From NCBI GenBank assembly GCA_022825265.1, contig JAJDXE010000010.1, positions 682,001 to 746,000 on the forward strand: 64,000 bases of DNA. The letters are read 5' to 3'. How positions within the stretch are numbered: position 1 is the first letter of the stretch; the number at the start of each line of letters is the position of its first letter. The position numbers and the translations under genes were made by a program. Below are positions 43,301 through 51,672 of the stretch, piece after piece. Under the pieces are notes generated by a model, which did not search any database, was not told the DNA's origin, and saw nothing but the letters and a program-made list of their open reading frames with translations. Origin of the DNA: Dehalococcoidia bacterium (GTDB taxonomy: Bacteria > Chloroflexota > Dehalococcoidia > Bin125).

Positions 43301-44961
43301 GACAACTCCTTCTTCGCCTGAACAGTCTGGATCGACTGTGAACCACCCACGCTATCTCCACCGTTGGCGCTGTTCGTCGTCGACTTCTGCCCGCGGAACA
43401 GCGGCACCATCGCGGAGATTTCGACTTCGATCGCCTCTCGGGCGACCTGGACGCCTTCAGCAGCCTTTTCGGCGACAATCCGGACGCCGCGCTGTCCGCC
43501 GAGCAGGGAGAGCAGGATCGCAGGAGCCGCGGCGGCGGTCGAGACGAGCAGCGCCGTTCGGAAGCCGTGGACGATGGCTTCTCCGCTGTCCGCGGGGACT
43601 CCGTTGTTGACGGCAAAGCTGGCGGCGACCGAGGCCATCACTGCCACGCCGACCGACGTCCCGAAGGCGTTGCCGAAGGTTCGCGCGGTCGTCTGTGAGG
43701 CCGACGCGGTTCCAAGGCGTTCAGGCGGCACCGCCGACATGATCACCGATGTGTTGGGCGAGCTGAACGTCGACGTGCCGATGCCGAGCAGCAGCATTCG
43801 CATGGCGAAATCGACGGGCGAAGTATCGGCGGTCGTGCGTGAGAGCAAGAAGAGGGACGCACAGACCATCACCATCCCCGCTGTGGTCAACGGACGCGAC
43901 CCGAAGCGGTCGGATAAGCGCCCCGAGACCGGCGACCAGAGCAGCATCATCAGCGAGAGCGGCATCATCATCATCGCCGTCTCGGTTGCGGTGAATCCGC
44001 GTCCGTCCTGTAAGAGGGTAGGCACCAGATAGAAGGTGAAACTCATCCCGAAGAACTGGAGAATCGCCGCCAGGATGCCGAACGAGAATCCACGTCCTTT
44101 GAACAGCCCCAGATCGACGACCGGCGAGGCAGATCGCCGCTCGACGATGATGAACCAGACCATGAAGACCAGCCCAGCCGCGAGCACCAGGGTCACCGAG
44201 GTCGACGTGAGTCCCAGGTCTCTGGCCCTGTTGATGCCGAATGTCAGGCAGGCCAGCATTCCGAAGAGCAACACCGCGCCGGGAATGTCGAGTCCCTTGG
44301 GTCGCTGGTGACTGGGCGCATCCCTGAGATAGCGCCAGGCAAGCAGCGCAGCGATCAGGCCGAACGGCACGCGGGTCCAGAAGATCGCGCGCCAATCGAG
44401 CAGGTCGATCAGGACTCCACCGAGAATCGGTCCCGCCGCTGCTCCGGCGCCGACCGTGGACACGATCAATCCCAACCCGGTCCCGCGTTTGGACGGTGGG
44501 AAGGCGGCGGTGATAATCGCCGCGCCGTTCGCCATCGTCATTGATGCGCCGATCGCCTGCAGGATGCGGGTGCCGACGAGTTCCTCCAGCGAACCGGAAA
44601 TCGAGGAGAGGAACGTGGCAATGGTGAAGACGACGAAGCCCCACGTGTAGAGCATCTTGCGGCCGTAGAGGTCGCCGAGCCGTCCCATCGTGAGCGACAG
44701 ACCGGTGCTGACCACGATGAACGCCAGCGCCACCCAGATCACATCGTCCAGTGGCCGGTCGAACTCGTCCTTCATCGTCGGCAGGGCGATGTTGGTGATG
44801 GTGTTGTCCATCACACCAAGGAAGGTGCCGACACAGACCACGATCGCGGCGACCCAGTGGAAAGGAATCGGACCGAGAGAGGGTCCAGTCACGAGCGGAC
44901 GGTCGTCCTGGGGCTGCCGCCCTGCAGCGCCGCGCGAGCCAGAGCCGTTCCGCTGCGCCAT
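43297..44961 (-). CDS. MFS transporter, DHA2 (14-helix) family
   Basis: 554 aa with about 14 hydrophobic segments. Motifs: FLGVMDNTITNIALPTMKDE (DHA2 motif D1-like, helix 1), MGRLGDLYGRKMLYTWGFVV (motif A, about 92-111), GLGLIVSTVGAGAAAGPILG (motif C, antiporter type) and RFGSRPLTTAGMV in the second half. Such proteins are proton-driven exporters of drugs or organic compounds, though some take up organic acids. A polar N-terminus and a long charged C-terminal tail (about 495-554) are cytoplasmic. AGAGG precedes ATG 44961. It heads a three-gene minus-strand operon with the TcuA-like flavoprotein. Confidence 0.88.
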   Translation of the reverse strand: MAQRNGSGSRGAAGRQPQDDRPLVTGPSLGPIPFHWVAAIVVCVGTFLGVMDNTITNIALPTMKDEFDRPLDDVIWVALAFIVVSTGLSLTMGRLGDLYGRKMLYTWGFVVFTIATFLSSISGSLEELVGTRILQAIGASMTMANGAAIITAAFPPSKRGTGLGLIVSTVGAGAAAGPILGGVLIDLLDWRAIFWTRVPFGLIAALLAWRYLRDAPSHQRPKGLDIPGAVLLFGMLACLTFGINRARDLGLTSTSVTLVLAAGLVFMVWFIIVERRSASPVVDLGLFKGRGFSFGILAAILQFFGMSFTFYLVPTLLQDGRGFTATETAMMMMPLSLMMLLWSPVSGRLSDRFGSRPLTTAGMVMVCASLFLLSRTTADTSPVDFAMRMLLLGIGTSTFSSPNTSVIMSAVPPERLGTASASQTTARTFGNAFGTSVGVAVMASVAASFAVNNGVPADSGEAIVHGFRTALLVSTAAAAPAILLSLLGGQRGVRIVAEKAAEGVQVAREAIEVEISAMVPLFRGQKSTTNSANGGDSVGGSQSIQTVQAKKELS

Positions 44962-45116
44962 CGCCGCCTCTTCACCAACCCGTCGGGAGCCGTTCCAGAC
45001 GCGCCGCAGGCTCAGTTTAGATGGTCAATTCGGCTGGACGAACTAACTGGGCTGCTCACACAGATCTGCCGATTCAGCGCACGTAAGAACGAAACAAGAG
45101 ACTCGTTCCGACGCTC

Positions 45117-45122
45117 TAGAAT
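45117..45122 (+). promoter_or_regulatory. Leaderless-type -10 box TAGAAT
   Basis: TAGAAT ends 7 nt before ATG 45130; no Shine-Dalgarno sequence lies between. Confidence 0.5.
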
Positions 45123-45129
45123 CAGCGAT

Positions 45130-46194
45130 ATGACGACCAAGACCCATACCCTCAACGACGAACTCTCGGCGATCGACTGGTGCTACGAGCAGGGCTGGAC
45201 CGACGGATTGCCGGTCGTGCCACCTGCTCGCGAGCGGGTCGAGCGATTCCTGATGGCAGCAGGTCGGCCGCCCGAGGAGATCGTCGCCCGGCACCCAGCC
45301 ACCGGACGTGAATGCAGCGTGCAATCGGCGGCGGTCAATGCCGTGATGGCCGGCTGCCTGCCGCAGTACTTCCCGACGGTGCTGGCGGCGCTCGAGGGTC
45401 TCAATGAGGACGCCTACAACTTCCACGGATCGACCGCCAGCACAGGCGGCTCCGCTCCAGTGGTGGTGATTTCCGGCGACATTCGCGACGAAATCGGGAT
45501 GAACGCCAGCGTCAACGTGTTTGGTCCTGGAAACCGGGCGAATGCCACCATTGGCCGCGCGATGCGGCTGGTGATCATGAACATCTTCCAGATGATCCCA
45601 GGCATCTCCGACCGCTCGACGACCGGCTGGCCTGGCAAGTACGGCTGCTGCATCGCCGAGAACATCCTCAACAGCCCCTGGGAGCCGTTGCACGAGTCGC
45701 TCGGATTTCCGCCGGAAGTCTCGACCGCCACGGTCTTCGCCGCCTCCGGCTTCTACAACGTCGAGAACCACTACACGAGCGACCCCGAGCGGCTGCTCGA
45801 CACCTTCGCCGACGCCATGGCATCGCTCGGCGCGCTGACCGACGGACAGTCGCTGGTGGTGATGTCGCCCGAGCATGCGCAGATCGCCGCTTCTGGCGGA
45901 ATGACGAAGCAGGACGTGCAGGAGTACCTGTTCGAGCACGCCAGCCGCGATCCGGACGAGATGCTGAGCAAGGGCAAGTGGCCGAGCGGCGTCGGCCGCG
46001 ACGGCCTCTCGGAAGGCGAGCGCGGTCATGATCGGACCAAGGGCCGGTTCCATCGCGGGCGAAGCCCAGAGGATGTCCTGCTCGTGGTCGCGGGCGGCGA
46101 AGCGGGCGGACATTCGGCCTTCCTGCCATCCTGGAGCCGAGGCCGCAACTCGATCTACCAGACCAAGGCGATCGGCGTCTGCCTCGACTGCTGA
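45130..46194 (+). CDS. Conserved protein of unknown function next to the UGSC selenoprotein
   Basis: 354 aa; I do not recognise a characterised family. No signal peptide or membrane helix. Noticeable segments: SAIDWCYEQGWTDGLPVVPP (13-32), GRECSVQSAAVNAVMAGCLP, FHGSTASTGGSAPVVVISGD, NVFGPGNRANATIGRAMRLV, GKYGCCIAENI with adjacent cysteines, and a C-terminal VCLDC. The glycine-rich GSTASTGGSAP and NVFGPGNRAN stretches look like ligand-binding loops, and the paired cysteines suggest redox or metal chemistry. It is followed 62 bp later by a UGSC selenoprotein in the same direction, so a two-component system is likely. Start ATG 45130 is leaderless in appearance. Confidence 0.7.
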   Translation: MTTKTHTLNDELSAIDWCYEQGWTDGLPVVPPARERVERFLMAAGRPPEEIVARHPATGRECSVQSAAVNAVMAGCLPQYFPTVLAALEGLNEDAYNFHGSTASTGGSAPVVVISGDIRDEIGMNASVNVFGPGNRANATIGRAMRLVIMNIFQMIPGISDRSTTGWPGKYGCCIAENILNSPWEPLHESLGFPPEVSTATVFAASGFYNVENHYTSDPERLLDTFADAMASLGALTDGQSLVVMSPEHAQIAASGGMTKQDVQEYLFEHASRDPDEMLSKGKWPSGVGRDGLSEGERGHDRTKGRFHRGRSPEDVLLVVAGGEAGGHSAFLPSWSRGRNSIYQTKAIGVCLDC

Positions 46195-46206
46195 CAACAG
46201 AGAAAG

Positions 46207-46252
46207 GCCTCCCCCTCTGGGGGAGGTGTCACGGAGTGACGGAGGGGGCACC
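46207..46252. repeat. Palindromic intergenic repeat overlapping the selenoprotein ribosome-binding region
   Basis: GCCTCCCCCTCTGGGGGAGG (46207-46226) is a 9-bp hairpin, followed by TGTCACGGAGTGACGGAGGG plus GGCACC. It is the reverse orientation of the family at 32733. The GGAGGGGG at 46241-46248 probably serves as Shine-Dalgarno for ATG 46257. Confidence 0.7.
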
Positions 46253-46256
46253 CGCT

Positions 46257-46784
46257 ATGCCGCTCGAACTGTTCGACCCTACCGGCGAGCCCACGCCGAC
46301 GGGCTACGCGGCCGCACCCCGGATGACTTCCATCGAAGGCCTCAAGGTCGGCCTCTTCTCCAACGGCAAGGTCAATGCCGACAAGCTGCTCCGCTACACA
46401 GCCGAGGTCTTCGAGCGCGAGGCTGGCTGCAAGATCGTCATCGACTCCGGCAAGCGCAATGCCAGCCGGATCGCCGAACCGCAGGTGCTGGAGCGGATCG
46501 CCAACGATGTCGATTTCCTGATCACCGCGGTCGGCGATTGAGGCTCCTGCTCAACGTGCAGTGTGCACGACGGCATCACCTTCGAGCAGACCGGCAAGCC
46601 GGGCCTGGTTCTCTGCACCCACCCATTCGACCCAACCGGCCGAATGATCGCCAAGACCCTCGGCATGCCCGATTTCCGCTACGCCCTCGTCGACCACCCA
46701 ATCGGAAGCGCAGGGATAGAAGGCCTGCAAGCTCGGGCGTTGGACGCGTACGAACAGGGCCGATTGATCCTGCTGGGGGCGTAG
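46257..46784 (+). CDS. UGSC-family selenoprotein (in-frame TGA = selenocysteine 95)
   Basis: 175 aa when TGA 46539-46541 is read as selenocysteine. The frame is continuous on both sides: ...DFLITAVGD-U-GSCSTCSVHDGITFEQ... U95-G-S-C98 is the signature of the UGSC (seleno)protein family, a CxxC-like selenenyl/thiol redox site, with another Cys at 101. The flanking domain (VGLFSNGKVNADKLLRYTAE, GKPGLVLCTHPFDPTGRMIA, LGMPDFRYALVDHPIG) is a small alpha/beta fold. No substrate is known to me. A hairpin suited to a bacterial SECIS element follows the TGA. ATG 46257 has GGAGGGGG upstream. It would be mis-annotated as two short genes or a pseudogene. Partner gene just upstream. Confidence 0.88.
46539..46569 (+). 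promoter_or_regulatory. Selenocysteine TGA and candidate SECIS hairpin
   Basis: TGA at 46539-46541. The stem CGTGCA (46555-46560), loop GTG (46561-46563), TGCACG (46564-46569) puts the apical loop about 20 nt after the TGA, inside the bacterial SECIS window (roughly 16-37 nt). The loop starts with G, as SelB-binding loops do. Inside coding sequence, as required in bacteria. Confidence 0.6.
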
Positions 46785-46809
46785 TCGCACCTCCCTCGAC
46801 GTGCTCGAC

Positions 46810-47964
46810 TCACTCCGGGCCAATTAACTCCCGACCTATCAGCATCCGCCGAATCTCCGACGTGCCAGCACCGATTTCGAGCAGCTTCGCGTCCCGGACG
46901 TAGCGGGCGACGCGGCTTTCGCTCATGTAGCCGTAGCCGCCGTGGATTTGGACTGCTTTGTCGGCGACGCGACTCGACATCTCGGCCGAGTAGAGGATCG
47001 CCGCGGCGGCCTCCTTGTTGCTGCGGATGCCTCGCGCCGCTGCTTCCTCAACCACGTGAGCTGTCCGGTAGACGAGCCAGCGCGCCGCCTCCAGCTCGGT
47101 ATACATGTCGGCCAGCATCGCCTGGATGAGTTGGAAATCGCCGATCCTCTGACCAAACTGCTTACGGTTTCGCGCGTACCCCACCGCCTCATCCAGCGCC
47201 GCCTGGGCGATGCCAAGCGGCTCGCCCGCGAGGAATGATCGCTCGACGGCGAGCCCCTGCATCATCACGCCGGCGCCCTGACCCTCACCTCGCAGGACGT
47301 TCGACGCAGGTACGATGCAATCTTCGAGAATCAACTCGGCGGTCGGAGAACCACGATGGCCGACTTTGTCGAGCACTTGTCCGACGCTGAATCCCTCGAA
47401 ACTGGACTCGACAATGAACGCCGTCACACCCCGCGATCCAGCCTCAACGTCCGTCTTCGCGTAGAGCACCAGCGTGTCTGCGACCGACCCGTTGGTGATA
47501 AACATCTTCGAACCGTTTAGCCGGTACACATCACCATCGCGAACTGCTGTGGTCCTGATGCCCATGGCATCGGAACCGGCCTCTGGTTCGGTCAGGGCCA
47601 GGGCGCCGATCTGTGTGCCGTCGCAGAGTCCGGGAAGATACTGTTCCTTCTGCGATTCACTCGCATTGGTAGCAATGTTGTTGGCGCATAGGTTGGCGTG
47701 GGCTCCGTATGACAATGCGATTGATGCGCTCGCACGTGCGATCTCTTCCGTAGCAATCACGCCTGCCAGTAGCCCTGCGTTGGAGCCTCCGTATTGTTCA
47801 TCGATCGTGACGCCCAGCAATCCCAGCTCTCCTAACATCGGCCAGAGATGCCTGGGAAACTGATCCTCGCGATCAATCTCGTCCGCGATTGGATCGATCT
47901 CGGCACGCGAAAAGTCTCGTACGGTTTGTTGAATTAACCGTTGCGATTCGGTCAGTTCAATCAT
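46810..47964 (-). CDS. Acyl-CoA dehydrogenase, isovaleryl-CoA dehydrogenase-like
   Basis: 384-aa FAD enzyme introducing an alpha-beta double bond into acyl-CoA. Motifs: ALTEPEAGSDAMGIRTTA, MFITNGSVADTLVLYAKTD, DKVGHRGSPTAELILEDCIV, FGQRIGDFQLIQAMLADMYT, KAVQIHGGYGYMSESRVARY and EIGAGTSEIRRMLIGREL. The catalytic base sits in GLAVERSFLAGEPLG, where isovaleryl-CoA dehydrogenase has its Glu254 (LDLERLVLAGGPLG), not at the usual C-terminal Glu site, so leucine/isovalerate degradation is the best guess. ATG 47964 has GGGAG 3-4 nt upstream. Divergent from lutC. Confidence 0.92.
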   Translation of the reverse strand: MIELTESQRLIQQTVRDFSRAEIDPIADEIDREDQFPRHLWPMLGELGLLGVTIDEQYGGSNAGLLAGVIATEEIARASASIALSYGAHANLCANNIATNASESQKEQYLPGLCDGTQIGALALTEPEAGSDAMGIRTTAVRDGDVYRLNGSKMFITNGSVADTLVLYAKTDVEAGSRGVTAFIVESSFEGFSVGQVLDKVGHRGSPTAELILEDCIVPASNVLRGEGQGAGVMMQGLAVERSFLAGEPLGIAQAALDEAVGYARNRKQFGQRIGDFQLIQAMLADMYTELEAARWLVYRTAHVVEEAAARGIRSNKEAAAAILYSAEMSSRVADKAVQIHGGYGYMSESRVARYVRDAKLLEIGAGTSEIRRMLIGRELIGPE

Positions 47965-48038
47965 CGCTCCCGCTCCGTTCCGTTCTGTTCGCAGCGCCAG
48001 TTCGCCCTGAGCATACAGCCCGCCATCAGATCGGCTGC

Positions 48039-48044
48039 TAGACT
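48039..48044 (+). promoter_or_regulatory. Leaderless-type -10 box TAGACT for lutC
   Basis: TAGACT ends 6 nt before ATG 48051 with no ribosome-binding site; the same TAGACT plus 6 nt arrangement precedes the thiolase-like gene at 51673. Confidence 0.55.
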
Positions 48045-48050
48045 CTGCGC

Positions 48051-48560
48051 ATGAGCACGTTGATCGAGCGCACGTCGCGGTTCGCCGAAGGGCTCGATGC
48101 CGCGCAAGGCGAATTGTTCCAGTGCAATGCCTGGGATGAACTCTGGCAGTATGCAGACTCACTTAGCGGTGAAACACCGGCGGTCTCCCCGGCTGTACAT
48201 GCACACTTGCAACGAGGCGATCTGCCGGATGTTAACGATCCATTGCGGTCGATCGCCGACCGTCAAGTAGGCATTACGGAAGCGAAACTCGCAATCGCCG
48301 AGACGGGATCAGTACTACTGATCGAACCGGCGCCAATCGACCGCGCTGTGTCGTTACTTACCCGACACCTGATTGTGGGCGTGGCACGAGAGGACATTGT
48401 CGACGAGCTCAGCGACGGCTTCCGCTGGCTCGCGCAGCAGCCGCGGGCAGCCGCCTATGCCACCTTCGTCACCGGACCATCGCGCACCGCCGACATCGAG
48501 CGTTCCCTCACCATCGGCGTCCAGGGGCCGAGCCGACTGACTGTGGCGGTGCTGGGATGA
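48051..48560 (+). CDS. lutC: LutC-like lactate utilization protein (LUD domain)
   Basis: 169 aa. The LUD-domain segments are GITEAKLAIAETGSVLLIEP (about 74-93), LTRHLIVGVAREDIVDELSD and ATFVTGPSRTADIERSLTIG VQGPSRLTV-type C-terminus. LutC is part of the LutABC complex that oxidises L-lactate to pyruvate and passes electrons to quinone. The stop overlaps the ATG of the fused lutB-lutA gene by 4 nt (ATGA), so the two are cotranslated. Start ATG 48051; transcript likely leaderless. Confidence 0.88.
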   Translation: MSTLIERTSRFAEGLDAAQGELFQCNAWDELWQYADSLSGETPAVSPAVHAHLQRGDLPDVNDPLRSIADRQVGITEAKLAIAETGSVLLIEPAPIDRAVSLLTRHLIVGVAREDIVDELSDGFRWLAQQPRAAAYATFVTGPSRTADIERSLTIGVQGPSRLTVAVLG

Positions 48561-50731
48561 GCGCCTCTACTGCTCCGTTTAGTGTCCGCTACCGACGCTC
48601 AGTCGGTGATCCTGACCTCAAGCCGCGCCTGCTCGACTTCCAACGTTCGTGGCGAGAAAGCCGCGACGCTCAGGTCCGGCGACTGGAACAACGCACCGAA
48701 CGCTCCTTCGACGCACTCCGAAGAGACTTCGCCGCAGTCAAGGACGCCACGCTCGAGCGAATGGACGACTACATCGCCGAGTTCCGAGCCAATGCCGAGG
48801 CCGCAGGCGCGACTGTCGTCGAACTCTCGACCGCGGCCGAGGCCGTGAGCTACATCGCCAGCATCTGCAAGTCGAGAGGCATCGACCTCGTCGTCAAGAG
48901 CAAGTCGATGGTCTCGGAGGAGATCGAGCTCAATCATGAACTTGAACAGCAGGGGATAACCGCAATCGAGACCGACCTGGGCGAGTGGCTGCTGCAACTG
49001 GCCGAGGAACGCCCGTCGCACCTGGTCATGCCCGCGATCCATCAGAAACGACAGTACGTCGCCGAGATCCTGGGCGCGGAGCTGGGGCGCGAGTTTGATC
49101 CGGATGACATTCCAGAAATGGTCGCCAGCGCTCGCGACGGCCTGCGCCGACACTACCTCTCGGCCGGCGCCGGATTGACCGGCGCGAACGCGCTCGTCGC
49201 CGAGACCGGCAGCATCATGGTCGTGACCAACGAGGGCAACATGCGCCTGGCGACGTCGCTGCCCGACGTCCACTTCGTCACCGCTGGTATCGAGAAGTTG
49301 ATCCCGACCTGGGCGGACGCCGAGCGTCAGCTCCAGCTCCTGCCGCGCTCGGCTACCGCGCAGACCTTGAGCACCTACACGACCTGCATCACCGGCGCCC
49401 AGCCGGGCAAGGAAATGCACATCATCCTGCTCGACAACGGGCGCCGCGCCATGCGCGAGCAGGACGTGATCAGTGACGCGCTGCGCTGTATCCGCTGCGG
49501 CGCCTGCGCCAATGTCTGCCCGCCCTACCAGGTCGTCGGAGGCCACACCTTCGGCCACATCTACACGGGCGCGATCGGCCTGGTCAACACGACCTTCCAT
49601 CACGGCATCGAGGACGCCGCCGGACCGCAGGGCCTCTGCGTCTCATGCGGAGCCTGCGAGACCGTCTGCCCGGTCGCCATTCCACTACCGAAACAGATCC
49701 TCGAGGTCCGCCATCAAGCGCATGAGTCGGGACACGCACCACTCTGGGAACGCCTCGCGCTCAAGTTGTGGGCCAGACCGCGATTGTTCCACTACCTGAT
49801 GGGCATTGGAGCGCTCGCTGCTGGCCTGGCGAGCCTGGCCGGACTGGTTCGCAATGACCATCTTCGACTGCCACTGCCCAGGAAGCTCCGCTGGCGCTCG
49901 GTCCCAACCTTGCCGCTGCGTAGCGGTCAGACGCTGGTCAAGAGCCGGGCCACTCAGGATGCGATTGCCGATTCCCCCGCATCCGGTCAAACCGTGGATC
50001 TCTTCGCGCAGTGCCTTGCCGATCGTCTCTTGCCCTCCGCCGTTGACTCGGCGGCGAAGCTGATCGAGGCCGGCGGCGGCTTGGTCAATCTGCCCGACGG
50101 TCAGCACTGTTGCGGACTGCCCGCCTTCGACGCCGGCGATTGGGGGACCGCCAGGCAAATGGCGCGCCAGACCATCGAGACGTTGGAGCAAAGCGGAAAT
50201 GAAATCGTCACGCCGGCCCCGAGTTGCGTGATCGCAATGCAAGATCATTGGCCCCGCCTGTTCCGCGACGAACCCGATTGGCTGGATCGGGCCGAAGCAG
50301 TCAGCAACCGGGTGCACGATCTCGCCTCGTGGCTGGACAGCCCGGGTCGGCTCCCGGACGGCTGCCTAAGTGACGGCGCCAACGGCTCATGGACAGCCCA
50401 CCGATTTTGCCAGGCATCCAACCGTGGCGATCCCGGCGCGCGCATTGACCTGCTGGTCGAGCGTCTCACCGGTGAACCAGCACTCCCGCTCGAGGAACCG
50501 GAGGTCTGCTGTGGGTTCGGCGGCCTGACCTCGCTCGCCGCTCCCGAAGTCGGCGAGGGCATCCTCGAACGCAAGCTCAACTGCGTCGCCGAATCAGGCT
50601 GCGACACGCTGATTACCAACAACCCGGGCTGCGCGATCCATCTCCGAGCCGGCGCGAACGCCGGCGGCGCCAGCCATGAGACCCTGCATTACGCCGACTT
50701 CCTCGCCGCCCGTCTGCCCAGGAATGAGTGA
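48557..50731 (+). CDS. lutB: Fused LutB-LutA: LUD domain + two 4Fe-4S clusters + CCG heterodisulfide-reductase domain
   Basis: 724 aa joining two normally separate subunits of the lactate oxidation complex. Residues about 1-300 are the LutB LUD part (SAGAGLTGANALVAETGSIM, TYTTCITGAQPGKEMHIILL). The ferredoxin pair is CIRCGACANVCPPYQ (about 311-325) and CVSCGACETVCPVAIPL (about 361-377). A short hydrophobic linker (MGIGALAAGLASLAGLV) follows. The C-terminal third is LutA/GlpC-like with two CCG motifs (HCCGLPAFDAGDWGTARQMA near 517, CCGFGGLTS near 650), which bind a noncubane cluster. Inside this fused gene the LutB-LutA stoichiometry is fixed at 1:1. ATG 48557 overlaps lutC. Confidence 0.9.
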   Translation: MSASTAPFSVRYRRSVGDPDLKPRLLDFQRSWRESRDAQVRRLEQRTERSFDALRRDFAAVKDATLERMDDYIAEFRANAEAAGATVVELSTAAEAVSYIASICKSRGIDLVVKSKSMVSEEIELNHELEQQGITAIETDLGEWLLQLAEERPSHLVMPAIHQKRQYVAEILGAELGREFDPDDIPEMVASARDGLRRHYLSAGAGLTGANALVAETGSIMVVTNEGNMRLATSLPDVHFVTAGIEKLIPTWADAERQLQLLPRSATAQTLSTYTTCITGAQPGKEMHIILLDNGRRAMREQDVISDALRCIRCGACANVCPPYQVVGGHTFGHIYTGAIGLVNTTFHHGIEDAAGPQGLCVSCGACETVCPVAIPLPKQILEVRHQAHESGHAPLWERLALKLWARPRLFHYLMGIGALAAGLASLAGLVRNDHLRLPLPRKLRWRSVPTLPLRSGQTLVKSRATQDAIADSPASGQTVDLFAQCLADRLLPSAVDSAAKLIEAGGGLVNLPDGQHCCGLPAFDAGDWGTARQMARQTIETLEQSGNEIVTPAPSCVIAMQDHWPRLFRDEPDWLDRAEAVSNRVHDLASWLDSPGRLPDGCLSDGANGSWTAHRFCQASNRGDPGARIDLLVERLTGEPALPLEEPEVCCGFGGLTSLAAPEVGEGILERKLNCVAESGCDTLITNNPGCAIHLRAGANAGGASHETLHYADFLAARLPRNE

Positions 50732-50740
50732 GGTTCCAAG

Positions 50741-51655
50741 ATGCCAGCCGTTATTGACGTCCACGTCCACCTTTGCCGAACGCCGCAGCAGGAAGCGATC
50801 GTGTTCCCCCGTCGCGGGTTACCGCTTGAGTGGCGCTGGGCCAACGGCGACGCCTGCGGCGAGTACATGACCCGCAACGATGTCGAGGCAATCGTCGGAC
50901 TGAACTACATGGTCGTGCCCGAGATGTTCGAGCAGCAGCGCGAACGGCGACCCGATGCGCTGGCGGAAGAGTTGCTGGAGATGCTGCACGACCGAGTGCG
51001 CAGCTTCAACACCTGGACCCTGGAGCGTCAGGCCGAAGACCCGCGCATTCGAACCTTCCTCTGTTGCGACATCGGCACCTGGGTGGAGACCGACCTGTTG
51101 ATGGAGGAGCTGGAACGCGGTGTCGCGATGGGTGCGCGCGGGGTCAAGATGCATCCCGGTCTGGGCCGCTACTTCCCCTCGGACGAGCGAATGATGCCCC
51201 TCTACGCCCGACTGGAGGATCTCGGTCTGCCCATTCTCAGCGACACCGGGGCACTACGCGGCGGACCCGGCGACGATGTCTACGGCATGCCCGACCACTT
51301 CATCCCGGTCTTCGAGCGGTTCCCTCGGCTGCAGTTCATCATGGCCCACATGCCCGGCGCCTATTGGGATCAGCGGGTCGACATCGCCAAGCGATTCCCG
51401 CAGGTCATCTTCGACACTGCTGGAGGCTTCGACGACGGACATTTCACCTGCCGAGACGGCCGCCGAGCCTGCGCCATTGAAGACGCGGCACGCCTGATCC
51501 GCACGCTGGGTGTCGAGCGAGTCCTATTCGGCTCCGACGCACCCGGAGCCGATCAGCAGCCGCAGGTTCTGCAACTGCTTCGCAGCGGGCTCACAGACAG
51601 CGAGTTGGACAAGGTGCTGGTTGAGAATGCGCGGCCGGTTCTGGGCTTGAACTGA
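50741..51655 (+). CDS. Amidohydrolase (amidohydrolase_2) family protein
   Basis: 304-aa TIM-barrel metalloenzyme. Metal ligands: VIDVHVHL (HxH, residues 7-9), VKMHPGLGRYFP (His), FIMAHMPGAYW (His) and VLFGSDAPG (Asp). This family includes decarboxylases (ACMSD, gamma-resorcylate) and hydrolases of cyclic or lactone compounds. The substrate is unknown. GAGGTT precedes ATG 50741, 9 bp after the lut fusion stop, so it is probably in the lut operon or read through from it. A short leader then leads to the thiolase-like gene, which has its own -10 box. Confidence 0.85.
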   Translation: MPAVIDVHVHLCRTPQQEAIVFPRRGLPLEWRWANGDACGEYMTRNDVEAIVGLNYMVVPEMFEQQRERRPDALAEELLEMLHDRVRSFNTWTLERQAEDPRIRTFLCCDIGTWVETDLLMEELERGVAMGARGVKMHPGLGRYFPSDERMMPLYARLEDLGLPILSDTGALRGGPGDDVYGMPDHFIPVFERFPRLQFIMAHMPGAYWDQRVDIAKRFPQVIFDTAGGFDDGHFTCRDGRRACAIEDAARLIRTLGVERVLFGSDAPGADQQPQVLQLLRSGLTDSELDKVLVENARPVLGLN

Positions 51656-51660
51656 CACCC

Positions 51661-51666
51661 TAGACT
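51661..51666 (+). promoter_or_regulatory. Leaderless-type -10 box TAGACT
   Basis: TAGACT ends 6 nt before ATG 51673, identical in sequence and spacing to the box before lutC. Confidence 0.55.
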
Positions 51667-51672
51667 CGCCGC

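Noticed and set aside
45130..46194. TGA after CLDC of the 354-aa gene considered as a second selenocysteine
   Set aside because: The codons after it run into the palindromic repeat and give no conserved sequence.
46257..46784. Reading the UGSC locus as a frameshifted or nonsense pseudogene
   Set aside because: The frame is unchanged across the TGA, the residues after it are conserved-looking, and UGSC is a known selenocysteine motif.
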